From the NCBI GenBank assembly GCA_036971475.1, contig JBAIZL010000005.1:166883886-166947885 (forward strand): 64,000 nt of DNA. The letters are read 5' to 3'. The notes under the pieces are model-generated. The model saw only the letters and a program-made list of their open reading frames with translations. It made no database searches and had not been told where the DNA came from. The DNA is from Prosapia bicincta. Taxonomy: Eukaryota; Arthropoda; Insecta; Hemiptera; Cercopidae. The position numbers and the translations under genes are program-made. Each line of letters begins with the position of its first letter. The first letter of the stretch is position 1. Positions 34,215 to 43,121 of this stretch are shown one piece after another.

Positions 34215-36690
34215 CAGTACAGTCTCGCTAATCCGGTCTCCGATGATCCGGACCTCCGGCTAATCCGGACGGCCCAAAAGTTTTGTTTAGTTATAGTATT
34301 TTACAGTGCACAATCAGTCTGCTGTCCACAAAAATATTTATTTTTATACGTCTATATTTGTTATTTTTCAAAGGGGTTTTCCTACTTTAATACTCAAATA
34401 ATATAATTTATTCATTAAAATATGAAATAGGTGTACCACTTGTTTGTTTCTTTTGCCTACTAAAGTAGAAAAAACTTCTTTGAAAAAATATATACAAATT
34501 AGATCACCCAACACTACAACGTACGTGACATCAGAGACATCTTGCGATAAACAAAAGATAAAGGACCGCTGACTAAACGGATAAACAGTCTATCCGTCTG
34601 GCGTCAGGTCAGTTGTTTTGTCGGACAGATGCCACTTTTCCTGCTTCTCGCAAGATATCTGCTCAGTTGTCATTTAATTCTAGTGTGATATTGATCTGTG
34701 TTTTTTATTTACGTCTCGTTCAGTGTTCAGTGAAAATGGCGACTAAACGTAAGTCAGTGACAGTGACAATGGAACAAAAACTCCAAGCTTTGTTTCGTAT
34801 TGATGGAGGTGAATCGCTTATTAAAATTGCAAAAGAGTTAGGTGTGGGAAAACAAACTGTTTCCGATTGGAAAAAAAAGCGACAGGAAATTGAAGATTTT
34901 TGTGCAAAAATGGTTAGTAAAGACAGTTTAGGCGGCAGAAGCACTTTAAAAAAACCAAAAAATGAAACCCTAGATGATGCTTTGTATGTTTGGTTTTGCC
35001 AACAACGGGAACAGGGTGTTCCTTTATCGGGTGTAAATTTGCAAACGATCGCGCTGAAACTGAATGAAAAGTTAAAAGGAGACCCTAATTTTACTGCCAG
35101 TGTGGGATGGCTGTCACGGTGGAAGGAACGACACGGCATCCGTCAACTCGGAATAAGTGGTGAAATTTTGTCAGGTGACAGTGATGCAAGTGAAAAATTC
35201 AAAGACAAATTTGGCAAGTTTCTCAGAGATGAAAACTTACAACCTTGTCAGGTGTTCAACGCTGACGAAACTGGATTAAATTATAAAATGTTCCCAAAAA
35301 AAACTTTAGCTTCCAAATTAGATTCAGTAGCAAAAGGCCATAAAGTTAAGAAAGAACGTATGACTTTGCTGCCCTGCAGTAATGCTTCTGGCGATCTAAA
35401 ATTTCCACTTTTGGTGATAGGGAAATCCGCAAAGCCTAGGGTTTTTAAAAATGTAAATTTAAGTGTTCTACCGGCCCAATACAAGTTCCAAAAATCAGCG
35501 TGGATGAACAGTCAAATTTTTAAGGACTGGTTTTTTGAAAACTTTGTTCCAACAACAGAAAAGTTTTTAAAAGAGAAAAAACTCCCTCGAAAAGCGGTTT
35601 TACTAATTGATAATGCCCCATGCCACCCAAATGAAGAAGAATTGCGTCATGGTGACATTTTTGTTAAATTTCTTCCTCCTAACGTAACGGCTCTCATTCA
35701 GCCGATGGATCAGGGCGTGATCGAAGCGATAAAACGGCGATATAGGAAAAAGTTAATTTTATCGCTTTTGGAACAACAAGAAGCAGATCCAGCTACAAAA
35801 TTTATTGAAATTCTTAAAAAAGTGACTATAAAGGATGTCATTTATATGGCTGCAGAATCGTGGGAGGAAATTCAACCGTCTACACTACAAAAAAGCTGGA
35901 AAAAATTGTGGCCTGAAATGCCACAGGAAAGTGGAAAATCTGACAGTCAACCTACTAATGACGACAATGAATTTGTTCAGATTTTTCAACAATTGGAGGG
36001 TTGTGCCGAGTTGAAAGACACTGATATTTCCGAGTGGATTATCAGTGATAATGACATTGGTCATCAAGTGCTCAACGAGGACGAAATCGTCGCGGTGTGC
36101 ACTGCAAACGCAGAAAATGACAGCTCGGAAGAGGAAGACTACACAGACGAACCTGTCAGCCTAACTCATGATGAGGCGGCTGCAATGCTGGAGGGGTTGA
36201 TGACTTACTTTGAGAAACAAAGTGATACGTCAACTGCGGAGCTACTGACCTTGAAACGCCTACGAGATCGTACTGTGAAACGACGTCATTCATCGTTAAA
36301 ACAAAAGAACATTACGGACTTTTTTCACTAAGTTTTTTAAAGTTTGTTTTTGTTTCAGTTTCATTTTTGTTTGAGTTTTTTGTGCGTTTATACAGTATAG
36401 TGTAAATAACTTTATGTGAATACTTTTATTCAACGAGAAAGGTGCTTAGATATTTATTTATGTCATGACTTTTCTGTTATAATTATAGGATTTTTTGCTA
36501 CATAAGCTATGAAATACTGTACTGTAAGCTATATTTAGGCCTCAATTTCACTAAAACTACAATTTCAATATGTTTTCCCACCTAAAACACATATTGTATG
36601 CATTTGTTTGGCTTTTTCCGTCTAATCCGGACTTTCGTTGATCCGGACCGGGTCCAGTCCCATCAAGTCCGGATTAGTGAGACTGTACTG
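34215..36690 (+). mobile_element. Tigger/pogo-type DNA transposon, full-length copy 2
   Basis: Same length (2,476 bp), termini and TA duplication (34213-34214 and 36691-36692) as the copy at 1095-3570. The five differences I found are at 34686, 35030, 35200, 35354 and 36656. It interrupts the GIY-YIG domain of PLE family 3. Confidence 0.95.
34736..36331 (+). CDS. Tigger/pogo transposase, 531 aa, intact, copy 2
   Basis: The start is the ATG at 34736, equivalent to 1616 in the first copy. The protein differs from copy 1 at two positions: G instead of S at residue 99 and E instead of K at residue 207. A third change (A to V) lies upstream of this start, in the leader. All three catalytic aspartates (177, 292, 325), the Psq and CENP-B-type domains and the C-terminal PIP-box are kept. 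Two intact copies within 34 kb point to recent activity, though no copy is proven to move. Confidence 0.95.
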   Translation: MATKRKSVTVTMEQKLQALFRIDGGESLIKIAKELGVGKQTVSDWKKKRQEIEDFCAKMVSKDSLGGRSTLKKPKNETLDDALYVWFCQQREQGVPLSGVNLQTIALKLNEKLKGDPNFTASVGWLSRWKERHGIRQLGISGEILSGDSDASEKFKDKFGKFLRDENLQPCQVFNADETGLNYKMFPKKTLASKLDSVAKGHKVKKERMTLLPCSNASGDLKFPLLVIGKSAKPRVFKNVNLSVLPAQYKFQKSAWMNSQIFKDWFFENFVPTTEKFLKEKKLPRKAVLLIDNAPCHPNEEELRHGDIFVKFLPPNVTALIQPMDQGVIEAIKRRYRKKLILSLLEQQEADPATKFIEILKKVTIKDVIYMAAESWEEIQPSTLQKSWKKLWPEMPQESGKSDSQPTNDDNEFVQIFQQLEGCAELKDTDISEWIISDNDIGHQVLNEDEIVAVCTANAENDSSEEEDYTDEPVSLTHDEAAAMLEGLMTYFEKQSDTSTAELLTLKRLRDRTVKRRHSSLKQKNITDFFH

Positions 36691-36692
36691 TA

Positions 36693-36806
36693 TAGATATT
36701 ATGATACTTATGAAAGAAATTAACAAAGACTTAAGAATGAATATTTATTATGAAATTTTTGAAATATATAAATATAATATTAATAACAAATTGATAAATG
36801 AACAGA
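36693..36806 (+). pseudogene. PLE family 3 endonuclease, C-terminal part
   Basis: Reading on from the Tigger insertion gives MNIYYEIFEIYKYNINNKL then INEQ and a stop. This matches the E-x-x-EIYKYxxxxxxxxLNEQ end of PLE endonucleases. It proves that the Tigger copy landed inside this PLE. Confidence 0.75.
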
Positions 36807-36943
36807 TATAAATAAAATTAAAATTTGACCCTATATTTAATGTATGTAATGTTAAGGCAGCTAATTAATAAATTTGACAATATTGTAATAGATTTGGCAA
36901 TATTGTTTGTTGGATCTAACACTTGTATGCTTGATTTTCTTTA

Positions 36944-36992
36944 GTATTCCTGAGGATGTTAGTACTGTTTGCTGGCAAAAAGCTTTGAATTG
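36944..36992 (+). ncRNA. Hammerhead ribozyme motif, downstream end of PLE family 3
   Basis: The core is CUGAGGA plus an extra U. Helix II has seven pairs (GUUAGUA/UGCUGGC, with wobbles). The palindrome AAGCUU is perfect, a U follows at the cleavage site, and helix I pairs AUUC with GAAU. G12 of the GAA segment is changed to A here but intact in the upstream copy. Confidence 0.65.
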
Positions 36993-37185
36993 TAAAATTC
37001 AATAATTTATTGTAAATAATTATTGTATTATATTTCTCTTGTAATGTATTGTAATATTGTATTTATATTTCTCTTATCGTGATATTTCACGTTGTCCATT
37101 ATTTTTCCATTTTACTGACTTTATAAAGTTATTATTGTTAATTCTAAATAATTATTCTACCACTAGGTGCAATTATTTTTACCTT

Positions 37186-37229
37186 ATGAGAGGAGGCACC
37201 TTTTGGTTACTTGACCATTGTCGAATCAC
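37186..37229 (-). ncRNA. Variant hammerhead-like motif, PLE family 2, copy a
   Basis: Minus strand: UCGACAA core plus U, then GGUC AAGU AACC, then AAAA in place of GAAA. The helix I partner is mutated. This is the most decayed of five copies. Confidence 0.45.
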
Positions 37230-37513
37230 TGAATTACTTTTCTCTATTTTTCTGCTGTCCTTCGGTCTGTGATATTGGTATTTGTTGATGTCAAAAATTT
37301 TTTTTCTTGTGCCGCTTGCATGATGTTTTTGAAAAATAAACTCACTAGGAAACTACCACATCTATAAAAACATACACAACAATTTAATAAACCAACGACA
37401 TACTTTTCAAAAATATCATGCAGGCAGCACACGAAAAAAAATATATATGATTGGTCAACAATTACCAACATCATGGACCGAACAACAGCAGAAAAATAGA
37501 GAAAATTAATTCA

Positions 37514-37555
37514 GTGATTCGACAATGGTTAAATGACTGAAAGGAGCCTCATCAC
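37514..37555 (+). ncRNA. Variant hammerhead-like motif, PLE family 2, copy b
   Basis: Helix I GUGAU/AUCAC is perfect. The core is UCGACAA plus U, helix II is GGUU/GACU, then GAAA, GGAGCC and UC before the cleavage point. The layout matches a hammerhead, but core positions 3, 4 and 8 are U, C and A. Confidence 0.55.
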
Positions 37556-37664
37556 ATATGGTAAAAATAATAGTTTAGTGATGGAATAATTGTTTACAAT
37601 TAACAATAATAACTATATATATATATATATATATTTAGGTTAGTTTTGGTTGGTAAAGATTATT

Positions 37665-38021
37665 TAGATTTTTCAGACTAGGAGACTGACAGACTTACCT
37701 TGGTAAGAGTCCACACTGTAGTCTTGAAATAGAAACACATAAAAGCACTTAAACAATAATATATTTCAACCACACAGTGGTCTTTGTCAATCGAAGAGAA
37801 AACAGAAAAGAAATATGAGAGAATGAAATAAAATAAATACAACTTGTATTTATTTTATTTCATTCTCTCATATTTCTTTTTGTGTTTTCTCTTCGATTGA
37901 CAAAGACCACTGTGTGGTTGAAATATATCATTGTTTAAGTGCTTTTATGTGTTTCTATTTCAAGACTACAGTGTGGACTCTTACCAAGGTAAGTCTGTCA
38001 GTCTCCTAGTCCAAAAAATCT
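37665..38021. repeat. Near-perfect palindrome of about 355 bp
   Basis: The arms 37665-37842 and 37844-38021 are almost exact complements centred on 37843 (CAA-C-TTG). The outer ends carry AGGAGACTGACAGACTTACC and its complement, next to TA microsatellites. A related single arm occurs at about 59755-59900. No coding sequence. Confidence 0.85.
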
Positions 38022-38082
38022 ATATATATATATAAATATATTAAAATAATTTTTTCCACCACTAAGTGCAATAATTTTACCT

Positions 38083-38124
38083 TATGTGATGAGGCATCTT
38101 TTGGTCACTTGACCATTGTCGAAT
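38083..38124 (-). ncRNA. Variant hammerhead-like motif, PLE family 2, copy c
   Basis: Helix I GUGAU/AUCAC and helix II GGUC/GACC with an AAGU loop are both perfect. The core is UCGACAA plus U, with AAAA in place of GAAA. Confidence 0.5.
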
Positions 38125-38557
38125 CACAGAATTAATTTTCTCTATTTTTCTGGTGTGGATGTTCGGTCTGTGATGTTGGTATTTGATGACGTCATACATG
38201 TTTTTTCTTGAGCTGCGTATATAATGTTTTTGAATAGTACGTCGTCTGCATATGTTGTCTGTAGGTTCATTAAATTGTTGTGTATGTTTCTATAAATGTG
38301 GTATTTTTCTAGTGAGTTTAGTTCTATTGAGTTATTATTTATTTCAAGTGTGGTTAGGTTATTTTCGTATTTTATTTCATGTTTATGTGATATTAGGGGT
38401 GCTGCAACATTTGATGCTTTTGTATTTTTATTTTTGAATACTATGTAATGTTCTTCAAATCTTATTTTAATTGATCTGGTTGTTTTTTCCTATGTAAAAT
38501 GCGTTGCAGTCGTTACAGTGTAAATTCCTGATAGATATGTAAACAACTAGACTCCCC

Positions 38558-38788
38558 ATGGGATCACCCATATCATCAGTCATGTCAGAAATATATCTAC
38601 AACACTTTGAACAAATAATAATTAAACCTATACTAAACACACATAATATTGTGTTATGGATAAGATACATAGATGATATACTTGTAATATACCACACTAC
38701 CATTCACAACGAACACATCATAATACTAAACAAATTAAATACATACAACAAAAACATACAATTCACTTTCGAAAGAGAACAATTAACT
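38558..38788 (+). pseudogene. PLE family 2 reverse transcriptase, palm region
   Basis: The reading starts MGSPISSVMSEIYLQHFEQ (motif B) and includes LWIRYIDDILVIY, the catalytic YIDD motif C of PLE reverse transcriptases. FTFERE follows. Upstream motifs are missing because the element is truncated at the head-to-head junction at 38546. The reading runs straight into the hAT insertion. Confidence 0.85.
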
Positions 38789-39251
38789 ATCTTGACTAGG
38801 GATGGCCCGATTCCTAAAATTTTCGATTCCGATTCCGATTCTACAATTTTCCGTTCGATTCTCGATTCTTTAGTCGATTCTCGATTCTTTCAAGTTATAT
38901 TAACTTACATGCTAGTTCTCTAATAATTAATTTAGTTAACATCTTGGTCATATGGCAAAACCTTTTAAAAGTTCTGTTTTAATGTAATAGGCTACACAAA
39001 ACCTTCAACATTATCAATAGAATTTTTAAAAGCATAAAAACATATCAGATAAAAGTAATGACTTATTTTAAAATTAAAAATGTGAACTTTACTTATTTTA
39101 TGATATTTGAAAAAATACCTAAGCCTATTTACATTGTCTCTCAAAACAAAACAAAAATTAAAAACAAACGAACAACATAAAAAGTAAAAAATTAATACAA
39201 ATAGAATAGTTTTTAATATTTAAAAATCTGGCAGGTAATGTACATTTCTGT

Positions 39252-39632
39252 TCAAAAACACAAGCATTTGAACACGTTATGGCTCAAGCTAGTTTCATCG
39301 CTTGTCATATATAACTCCTGAAGTTGAGAAAGGTTTTTCAGAAAACATTGTCGCGAGTGGGCAGACAGGTATTTTATTGCCATTGCATTTAAATGAGGGT
39401 ATTTGACACTTTGTACTGCCCAATACTTCCCAACATCACAATCTGGACTGGCTAATGGTTCCCCCAGATAATTGTTTACTTCTTCTTCTACTGTCAATTC
39501 CTCTGGGGTACCTTCTTCCTCAACATTCTGGATTAGTAAGGCATACCTTCTCCACATCTGATGGGACCTTTTTTCTGCAGGTGTCTGGAATAAGTGCAAC
39601 TGATTCAGGTCTATTTTGTATTTATTACTCAA
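39252..39632 (-). pseudogene. hAT transposase C-terminal (dimerisation) region, decayed
   Basis: The minus strand reads EELTVEEEVNNYLGEPLASP, then VGKYWAVQSVKYPHLNAMAI and KYLSAHSRQ. This matches the hAT dimerisation domain (E...YL..P......P..YW......P.L..+A.+YL.+.A.S). The expected SERxFS motif is replaced by unrelated residues and upstream catalytic parts are absent. Confidence 0.7.
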
Positions 39633-41190
39633 ACCCAGTTGATTTTTAACCGACTATTACTTGTAGTTCCTGTGTCTGAGGATAAAGTTTCTTCAAGTAT
39701 AGATCTTTTTTGTTGATAAATTTGGGCAAAATGAATGTTGTTAAGTGCTTCTTCATATTTGATATATTATGTGGTTTTCCACCGTCAGTTTCTGTTAACC
39801 GTCATTGAATTGACGCGACGTCCAGTACTCTGAACCGAATACCATCAGGCCTCTTAACGCTTTATGTTTATTAGTAGTACTCAGCTGGTGTTGCTACTTT
39901 TGGAAAAATTAAGGGACAGTATTTAACAACAAGCTTCACACTACTTACAGATGTAATTACGATGGTTTTTGTTTGATAGATAAACGCCGACGAGATTAAA
40001 AACATGATGTTATTATAAGAGCTTTTTGTCCGTAGTTACGGGCCGACACACATATTTGTTAGCCCTATAACGTATTGTAATGATTTTTACTACTGTTTTC
40101 AAAATTTCACAAAACCTTAAAAGTAAGTCGGAAATATTGACTAAATATTTAGTTGTAAAATAATCCTTAAAAACGGACTTTGTGAAAGTTAAGTACAAAC
40201 ATTGATACACTTAGATAAACTCATCCTTACTAGGAAGTAAATTATAACGTAAATTCCTTAACAAGTAAATTATTTGGTGTTAAAACTTTTACTTAATATG
40301 AATCTTGGATAGTATTTGTTGGACCTGAAGCATTACTTATCAGAGAGAGAATATATTACACTTTAGTTCTATTCACAAAATGTTTATAAACTCACAAATC
40401 AATCACATGTGACATGTTTATGTGTCTTAGTGATAGGCGCCAAAACACTTTTATCACCAGTCAGTTAATTATTTGGGTAACCAGGACATGAAATTATGGT
40501 TTTGTTGTTTCTTGCTAACACAAAACACACAAAATTTCAAAACAGTGTTGCACAGATAATAAAATTTAATTAAATCAAAAACAATGTCGGGTCAATTGGT
40601 CCGACGGAGTATATTTAAGTTTCATTTACGGTAGGAAAAAACTATGTTGGGCCAGTTGGTCCGACACGTATTTTTATAAATATTATGATAAGAAACGTAT
40701 ATTCATACTTAGATATGATAGGGGAACAAAGTATAAGAACACATTATTTAAAAATGAGCTTAAAATATTTTGGCAATTCTCTATGAAAATGCCGATATTG
40801 TGGCCGGCAGCCAAAGTATTAAGGTGCAGTGACGCGTTCGCTTTGTTTGTTAAACTACACGAACTATTTCACCTGTAAGTTTATATTACTGTACATTATT
40901 TTGCTACATTTGTAGCTACTGTGCGGATCTGTTTATCATGTAATAAATAGTTTCATTTGCTATTACAATCGTGTTTATTTTCTTTTCGCTCCCAAATATA
41001 TTACATTACTGTGAGAGTGATATCTGTCTATAATATAATTTATTGAGGTTAAGTTTCGGAGGAATAATACAGTGTTTCTGTTATCCGTCTATTCGCTCAA
41101 CCATCATGGGCACGGTTAATCGAGTTTTTACAGTACTTTTTTTGTGTTTTGTTCTGACATCTATAAATCAGTGGCAGTAAGATACGTGGG

Positions 41191-41234
41191 GGAGAGAGAG
41201 AGAGAGAGTATCGAGCCCGCTCTAATGAGAGGGA

Positions 41235-41276
<42 letters not shown>
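41191..41276. repeat. GA microsatellite
   Basis: Two (GA)n runs, 41191-41209 and about 41226-41276, lie inside the hAT element. Confidence 0.9.
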
Positions 41277-41277
<1 letters not shown>

Positions 41278-41581
41278 GAACGATGTCAAACGACTGGAAA
41301 TTGTTACGATTTTGATTGCTGTTGCTTCATAAATAATAATATTTTCGTTTACTTTTATCATTTAATTCATTCAAATCAACTAATACATAAATAAGACATA
41401 GTTGGTAATTAATTATTTTTCCAATAAATTATTCCACACACATATTTTAATAGTTAACAAAATAGGAATCGGAATCGACACTTTTATGATGAAGAATCGA
41501 GTATCGACGATACCTCGATACCACCTAGAATCGACGATTCCTGGAATCGAGAATCGGAATCGACCCATCCCTAATCTTGAC

Positions 41582-42012
41582 ATTACATTAAATATAAACA
41601 ATAATAAAATAGAAACTACAGTACACAGAAAACCAACTTCCAACAACACCACAATACACTACAAATCTAACCACCCTTGGACACACAAAATCAACACTTA
41701 CTGTAACAGGATAAATAAAGCAATAAAATACACACAAGATAACAAACAAAAATTAAATGAAGAATTAGATAACATTACAAAAATAGCAATAGAAAATGGA
41801 TACCGCAAACACCTTATAAAAACGTATACAATAAATTTACAAAAAAACCTACCCTCAACACAACACTACAACCTGATTACAAAAATAATAAAAATAAAAA
41901 AATCTATCTAAAATATAAATACAACAATAACAAAATAGAAAAATAACGAATATATATAACAAAGAATACTACACTTCAACATACAAATCAAACAACAAAA
42001 TAATAAAATATC
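41582..42012 (+). pseudogene. PLE family 2 reverse transcriptase, C-terminal part
   Basis: The plus strand reads ETTVHRKPTSNNTTIHYKSN, then HPWTHKINTYCNRINKAIKY and continues to about 41910. HRKPTxT..xx.xSxHP is the conserved post-palm motif of PLE proteins. The segment continues the palm at 38558-38788 once the hAT insertion is removed. Stops appear shortly before the piggyBac junction. Confidence 0.85.
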
Positions 42013-42299
42013 TTAACCATAGAAAGCTAACGTGTTGTATACCAGACGTTAAAGCTAATCAGTAGTCTCTCAGACTGCGGGTATTTTCCAATGAGATAGA
42101 ACTTCAAAAAATTTCAAAATTGTTTTATTACTTACATACTCAAAGGTTGATACAAATATAATGTATTTTTATCACTCTCCCTGTTTTGAGTGAACTGGTA
42201 ACAGTACTTTAATTGGTGCTCTCCACACATTGCTCAGGAGCGTCTTGATACGGGCATTTCTTGTTTATTTAATTTATTTTCCACATATATTATATGTGT

Positions 42300-42983
42300 A
42301 TTGACCAATGTGATATTTATGATATCAAAGAAAATACACAGTGCCCATCTTCTAGTTTTATGACTACAAGACATTATTACACATCTGGTCGAGCGAATGG
42401 ACAGCACCCTTTTTAGAGTTGTAGAGTCCTACCATATCGGGCTTCTTGCTGTGTTCATCAACCTAGGCATTTCATGACTCGTTGACAGTAACAAGACAAT
42501 TCGATTTTTATTAGTTTTGTATGACACTAATGTTTTTGCACCATGAAAACAAAACATTGATGTACCATCAGCTCTACCTTTTGCGGTCAACATCTCAGGC
42601 AGAATTTCTAATTTGTCTCTGCATAGTGTTCCCAAAATTATGAGCTTGTACTCTGACCAATAGCGTTTTGCACAACTGTTGAAGGGCCAAAAAATATTAT
42701 ATTACTCAGAGGATCAGCAGTTCGACGCTGTTTATTTTAGACAGTAGGGGTTTCATCTTCCTCAGAACTGGAGCTTTCTGCCAGTTCTGGTTCCAATATA
42801 AGGATCCTTATCAGGGTTATCAATATCTTCAACAATTTCAGTCTCTGCATGATCCTGTTCATTCTCTTCACTTTCCCTACTTTCATATTCACTAAGATAT
42901 TCATATCCATTTAGCAAATTTGAAATTTGCTCGTCTGAAAGTATTTTACTATCCATTATGAAAAACCTAACCAAAGGATACAC
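42300..42983 (-). pseudogene. piggyBac transposase fragments
   Basis: On the minus strand the N-terminal piece starts at MDSKILSDEQISNLLNGYE with an acidic stretch, like piggyBac N-termini. The reading then stops near 42762. A second piece (42635-42429) includes LPEMLTAKGRADGTSMF and LVSYKTNKNRIVLLLSTSH, matching the L...++V.LLSTxH region of the DDE domain. After it come GAVHSLDQMC-like codons (usually K-GVDxxDqMc). Much of the middle, including catalytic residues, is deleted. Confidence 0.85.
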
Positions 42984-43121
42984 TATTAGTGTCTTACACT
43001 ATTATTATACAATATACCATTTAAAATAAATATTTACACTCGTATTTACACAAAATGAAAGTCATGTAAACTCAAACACAGCCAGGTCAGGCAAATATTT
43101 GGTCTAAGGTACTGCGAGAAC

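Larger units (their letters stand above)
30706..36995 (+). mobile_element. Penelope-like element family 3, carrying two insertions
   Basis: Two direct copies of an about 95-bp end sequence, each with a hammerhead motif (30706-30800 and 36908-36995), bracket broken reverse-transcriptase and GIY-YIG coding sequence. A 932-bp fold-back element (32385-33316) lies between reverse-transcriptase motifs. A Tigger copy (34215-36690) lies inside the GIY-YIG domain. Without them the element would be about 2.9 kb, normal for a PLE. It sits in the large SLC1 intron on the opposite strand. Confidence 0.85.
37040..38545 (-). mobile_element. Penelope-like element family 2: inverted and partial copies
   Basis: At least three pieces of the family 2 tail lie here: minus strand at about 37040-37320, plus strand at about 37320-37610, and minus strand at about 38040-38545. 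Each carries the phrase TCTCTATTTTTCTG or its complement and a variant hammerhead motif. The last piece includes a decayed GIY-YIG domain (CNDCNAFYIGK, near 38480-38520). It meets the plus-strand copy head to head at 38546. Confidence 0.7.
38797..41573. mobile_element. hAT transposon inserted in PLE family 2
   Basis: The termini are TAGGGATGGCCCGATTCC on the left and, as the inverse on the right, TAGGGATGGGTCGATTCCGA. The 8-bp duplication ATCTTGAC is perfect (38789-38796 and 41574-41581). Subterminal clusters of CGATTC and TCGATTCT repeats lie within about 100 bp of both ends, a usual hAT feature and likely transposase-binding sites. The 2.8-kb interior holds a transposase remnant and a GA microsatellite; the rest shows nothing recognisable. 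Confidence 0.92.

Noticed and set aside
41144..41361. ORFs rich in Glu/Arg or Ser/Leu
   Set aside because: They come from the GA microsatellite inside the hAT element.
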